Of a DNA stretch of 64,000 bases, positions 61,443 through 64,000 are shown in pieces. Source of the DNA: Myoxocephalus aenaeus (Eukaryota; Chordata; Actinopteri; Perciformes; Cottidae); assembly GCA_038501785.1 (NCBI GenBank), contig JBAMJR010000140.1, positions 2,371,001 through 2,435,000 of the forward strand, read 5' to 3'. The position numbers and the translations under genes were made by a program. Position 1 is the first letter of the stretch. The number at the start of each line of letters is the position of its first letter. The notes under the pieces were generated by a model that was not told where the DNA came from, did not search any database, and saw nothing but the letters and a program-made list of their open reading frames with translations.

Positions 61443-61514
61443 TGACCCCGACGTGATTTGAACACGCAACCTTCTGATCTGGAGTCAGACGCGCTACCGT
61501 TGCGCCACGAGGTC
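61443..61514 (-). tRNA. tRNA-Trp (CCA)
   Basis: A 72-nt cloverleaf on the minus strand with anticodon CCA in CTCCAGA, A box TGGCGCAACGG and B box GTTCAAATC. Acceptor stem GACCTCG pairs with CGGGGTC and the discriminator base is A. A TTTT terminator follows closely (AAAA at 61435-61438 on the plus strand). It matches the vertebrate nuclear tRNA-Trp consensus as I remember it, and differs from the copy at 3709-3780 by a single base. Confidence 0.95.
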
Positions 61515-61874
61515 CTACACGGTGGAGGCCACCATCATAACAGAACATTAAACGTGAATATAAGAAGACGTAGCATGGACGGGGGGGGAAAGCATTTTTC
61601 CTGCTTCCACATATGCCACCGTTTGGGTCCATATATTTAACCCATAATTACATAAAACATGGCTCATATGCGACGCACGAGACATTCTGCCCGCTCTCCT
61701 CAGACATGCGTCACTAAATACTGTTTCATCTTCCTCCCCGAGGAGTGAGGGTGTTTTTTTCTCGCTCATTCCGGCCCGCATCAGCACCATGGACAGCTGT
61801 CAGCAGCGCAACAACGGGCAGCAGTCATAAACGCTGCGTACCGAACGCGCATGCGCATGACGCAGTTTCTATAT

Positions 61875-62090
61875 ATTACTAATAATAATAATACATTTCA
61901 TTTTTAAACGCACTTTTCTTTCAGAAGAAACTCAGAGTGCCATAGAGCCAATATATAGTAAAACAAAAATAAAAACATGGTTAAAGCAACCCTTAATAAA
62001 AAAAGACAAATAAATTGCTGAGAATGAACACAAGGTAAAAAATGCCTTCCTGAATAAAAAGGTTTTCAGGCCAGTCTTAAAATGTATTTG
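61875..62090. repeat. interspersed repeat resembling a LINE 3' tail
   Basis: TAATAATAATAATACATTTC followed by AACGCACTTTTCTTTCAG and AGAGTGCCATAGAGCC, then A-rich text. The form is that of fish LINE/SINE tails; family not assigned. Confidence 0.45.
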
Positions 62091-62949
62091 TATTTCTTTG
62101 GCTGTAGTTATCTGAGCATCAAAAGCAACTTCGAATTCATGAAAATGAAGTGACTCACTATTACGTTCCTGTTTTTAATATCGAGGCCCGGGTGATTTGA
62201 GTCGCTGTTAAAACGTCCTCGAAGAGAAGAGATGAATGCTGGGAAAGCTTTTCCACACGATTGTTCTGGTATTCATTTACAGCCATTCGTGACATTTCGC
62301 CGCTTCAGTTGCAGGTAGTCACGGCTTACAGGGGAAACCAAATGGACCCGCTGTGGAACAACATGTCTCTTGGTCTGGGGGCCAAATCCAGCGGCCCCTT
62401 GTTCGGTACCGTTGTTCCGTAGCTTCCTAGGAGCTGATTTGCCATTTAAATGTTCTCGTTGTGTTGCTGGGGACCCTGGAGCCAATGGCTGCGCTGCTGA
62501 TGTCACGCTGAAATGACTCCAGTCCCAGTGTTGAGTTCAGGCTCACAGAGAATGCGTAACAAAGCCATTGCTGTTGGTTTCACTGCGCTCCTTTTGTTCC
62601 CGTCCTCAGTTCGCACCCCAAAAAAAAAAAACGACCGGAGCCTCAGTGTTTTTCCTCGCTGTGTAGTGAAGTCAATTTACTTTCTCACATTTGTTTAATC
62701 AAATGGCAAATCCCTGCCTGCAGCTGCTTCACAGTAAAGGCCTGGTGGGTATACAGGTGACTAACACTCGTCCATTGGTCGTCTAAAGTTCGGCCTATTT
62801 TGAGAGAAGATCAGCTCGATTGACGCATTGGAATCAGAAAAGTACATAAATAATACAATTTCCGTATCCGAGTACACGTTCCTTGCCAAACACCAGAAAG
62901 AACACACACATATGGACACACATTCGACAAATGTTTACATAAAACCTTT

Positions 62950-63689
62950 CAGTGTTTTTCTTTATTTATTTGACAAGCAGCAGGATCATGTTTGTCACCG
63001 TGTTTTTTTTCTTTACATTTGAAAGTAGATACAATAGTCAGTATACCAGTTTTATTACAATATTTTTTTCCTACCTTTCAGTACATTAAACAAAGAAAGA
63101 AAAATAAAAACACACAACAACTGCAAACGTGAGAAAAAGAAAGCATGTTTTTTTTTGTTTTCGTTTTTGTTTTTTTTAAATGTGTAGCCCACCAATGGTG
63201 TCATCGGCGTCACGACTCACTCTTTCCCCCCCAGGTTTCTTTTCATTCTTTTTTTTTGGACTTTATTTTTCCGGTTATGTTTTATCGAGTCTTCCCTCTC
63301 GAACGGCGATAGGCATTTTTTCTTTTTGTCGTTTTCTTTTGACGCACGGTTGCGTGGCACTGGTGATGTTGTAAACAGCTTAAAAATCAGAAGGTGGGCG
63401 GGGCCGGGAGGAGGGTCTCGTGGGAGGTGGGCGTTAGCTGGCTGTCGCGGCGTGACACAATGACCTTTTTTTCTTTTTGTTGTTGTTGTTGTTGTTGTTG
63501 TTTTTTCTTCAAAAGAAAGATGGAGGCACCAGTCCTGACTTTTTGCTCACCGCGTATAGAATCACAGCGGACAGCGACAGTCCAAAACCAAAATGGATGA
63601 ATGAGTCTGTTTTTGTTATTTGATTTTTCGCGTTTTAAACCTGCGTCTGCCGGTCAGTCACGCAGGCGAGTGTTTGTGTGGAGGCGGGT
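62950..63689 (-). other. cul2: cul2 3' untranslated region (extent inferred)
   Basis: The sequence after the cul2 stop codon has no coding frame. Overlapping AATAAA signals read on the minus strand at 62960-62969, about 720 bp past the stop, are the likeliest polyadenylation site. A (TTG)n run lies at 63479-63502. Confidence 0.6.
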
Positions 63690-63821
63690 TTACGCCACGT
63701 AGCTGTACTCGTCTGCCGAGGTCTGGCTCCGCTCAATGTACTGCTTGTCGATGAGCACCTCGATGCACTTCTTGATCATGCTGATACTTGGGTTGAACCT
63801 GGCTTTGGACTGATTGATGAC
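63690..63821 (-). CDS. cul2: Cullin-2, last coding exon
   Basis: The exon opens after an acceptor (TGTGTGCAG at 63830-63822) and reads VINQSKARFNPSISMIKKCI, then a cullin C-terminus ending DEYSYVA and a TAA stop. This is the winged-helix B end of the cullin Nedd8 domain. The neddylated lysine lies in an earlier exon outside the window. CUL2 is the scaffold of the CRL2 ubiquitin ligase, which uses elongin B/C and VHL-type receptors and Rbx1, for example to turn over HIF-alpha. IEVLIDKQYIERSQTSADEY is characteristic of CUL2 rather than other cullins, from memory of the human protein. The 44 residues differ from that only in a few conservative places. Confidence 0.96.
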   Translation of the reverse strand, partial: VINQSKARFNPSISMIKKCIEVLIDKQYIERSQTSADEYSYVA

Positions 63822-64000
63822 CTGCACACAGGGACGATTAGGAAAAAACAAACAGAGGAAGCAGTTAATCTACTGTCACACACGGGGACGCGAGAACACT
63901 GCAGTCTACTGATACATCTGCAACGTTTGGACTAATCTTTATCTGGAATAACAAGGTTAAAAAAATATATTAAACATGTACATATGTGCAATATGATGAA

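Noticed and set aside
63394..63600. A 68-residue frame in the cul2 3' untranslated region
   Set aside because: It contains a translated (TTG)n run and lies opposite to cul2 with no support.

Overview
The window looks like nuclear DNA of a ray-finned fish, probably a percomorph (the clade is inference). The signs are dense (GT/CA)n and (TA)n microsatellites, Tc1, hAT, PIF/Harbinger and piggyBac-like transposons, L2/CR1- and L1/Tx1-type LINE remnants, a copia remnant, eukaryotic tRNA genes, and single exons of two conserved animal genes with proper splice sites.

Layout. Positions 1-24752 read as part of the very long first intron of pard3 (minus strand). It holds no exon I can recognise, but contains a hAT element with perfect 8-bp target duplications, a tRNA-Trp gene, a 5'-truncated LINE and several microsatellites. 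Exon 1 of pard3 (24753-24872) sits in a CpG island. At the other end, 63690-63821 is the last coding exon of cul2, also on the minus strand. From memory, human PARD3 and CUL2 lie in the same order and orientation on chromosome 10p11, so the window appears to be the pard3-cul2 interval.

Between these anchors lie about 38 kb of transposon-rich DNA holding two less expected minus-strand genes. One encodes a coiled-coil protein whose two coding segments (36895-37452 and 33767-34070) are separated by a 2.8-kb stack of elements. The other (44459-49127) is an uninterrupted 4.7-kb reading frame for an EF-hand plus WD40 protein of the EFCAB8/WDR49/WDR64/WDY type. It has a single 1-nt frameshift and a C-terminal array of 60-residue repeats. 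A foldback-like inverted repeat begins 15 bp past its stop codon. Its lack of introns suggests a retrocopy, kept open or still young.

The rest of the interval holds an almost intact Tc1 element, nested hAT elements with clear target duplications, a composite Harbinger inverted repeat carrying a MADF gene fragment, a piggyBac-like element, paired inverted repeats with GC-rich minisatellite cores, and decayed LINE and copia pol fragments. A second tRNA-Trp gene and a possible small plus-strand gene (exon-like segments at 57773-57970, 58365-58406 and 60849-61134) lie near cul2. Only pard3, cul2 and the tRNA-Trp genes can be called firmly; the other gene calls rest on open frames, motifs and splice-like sites.
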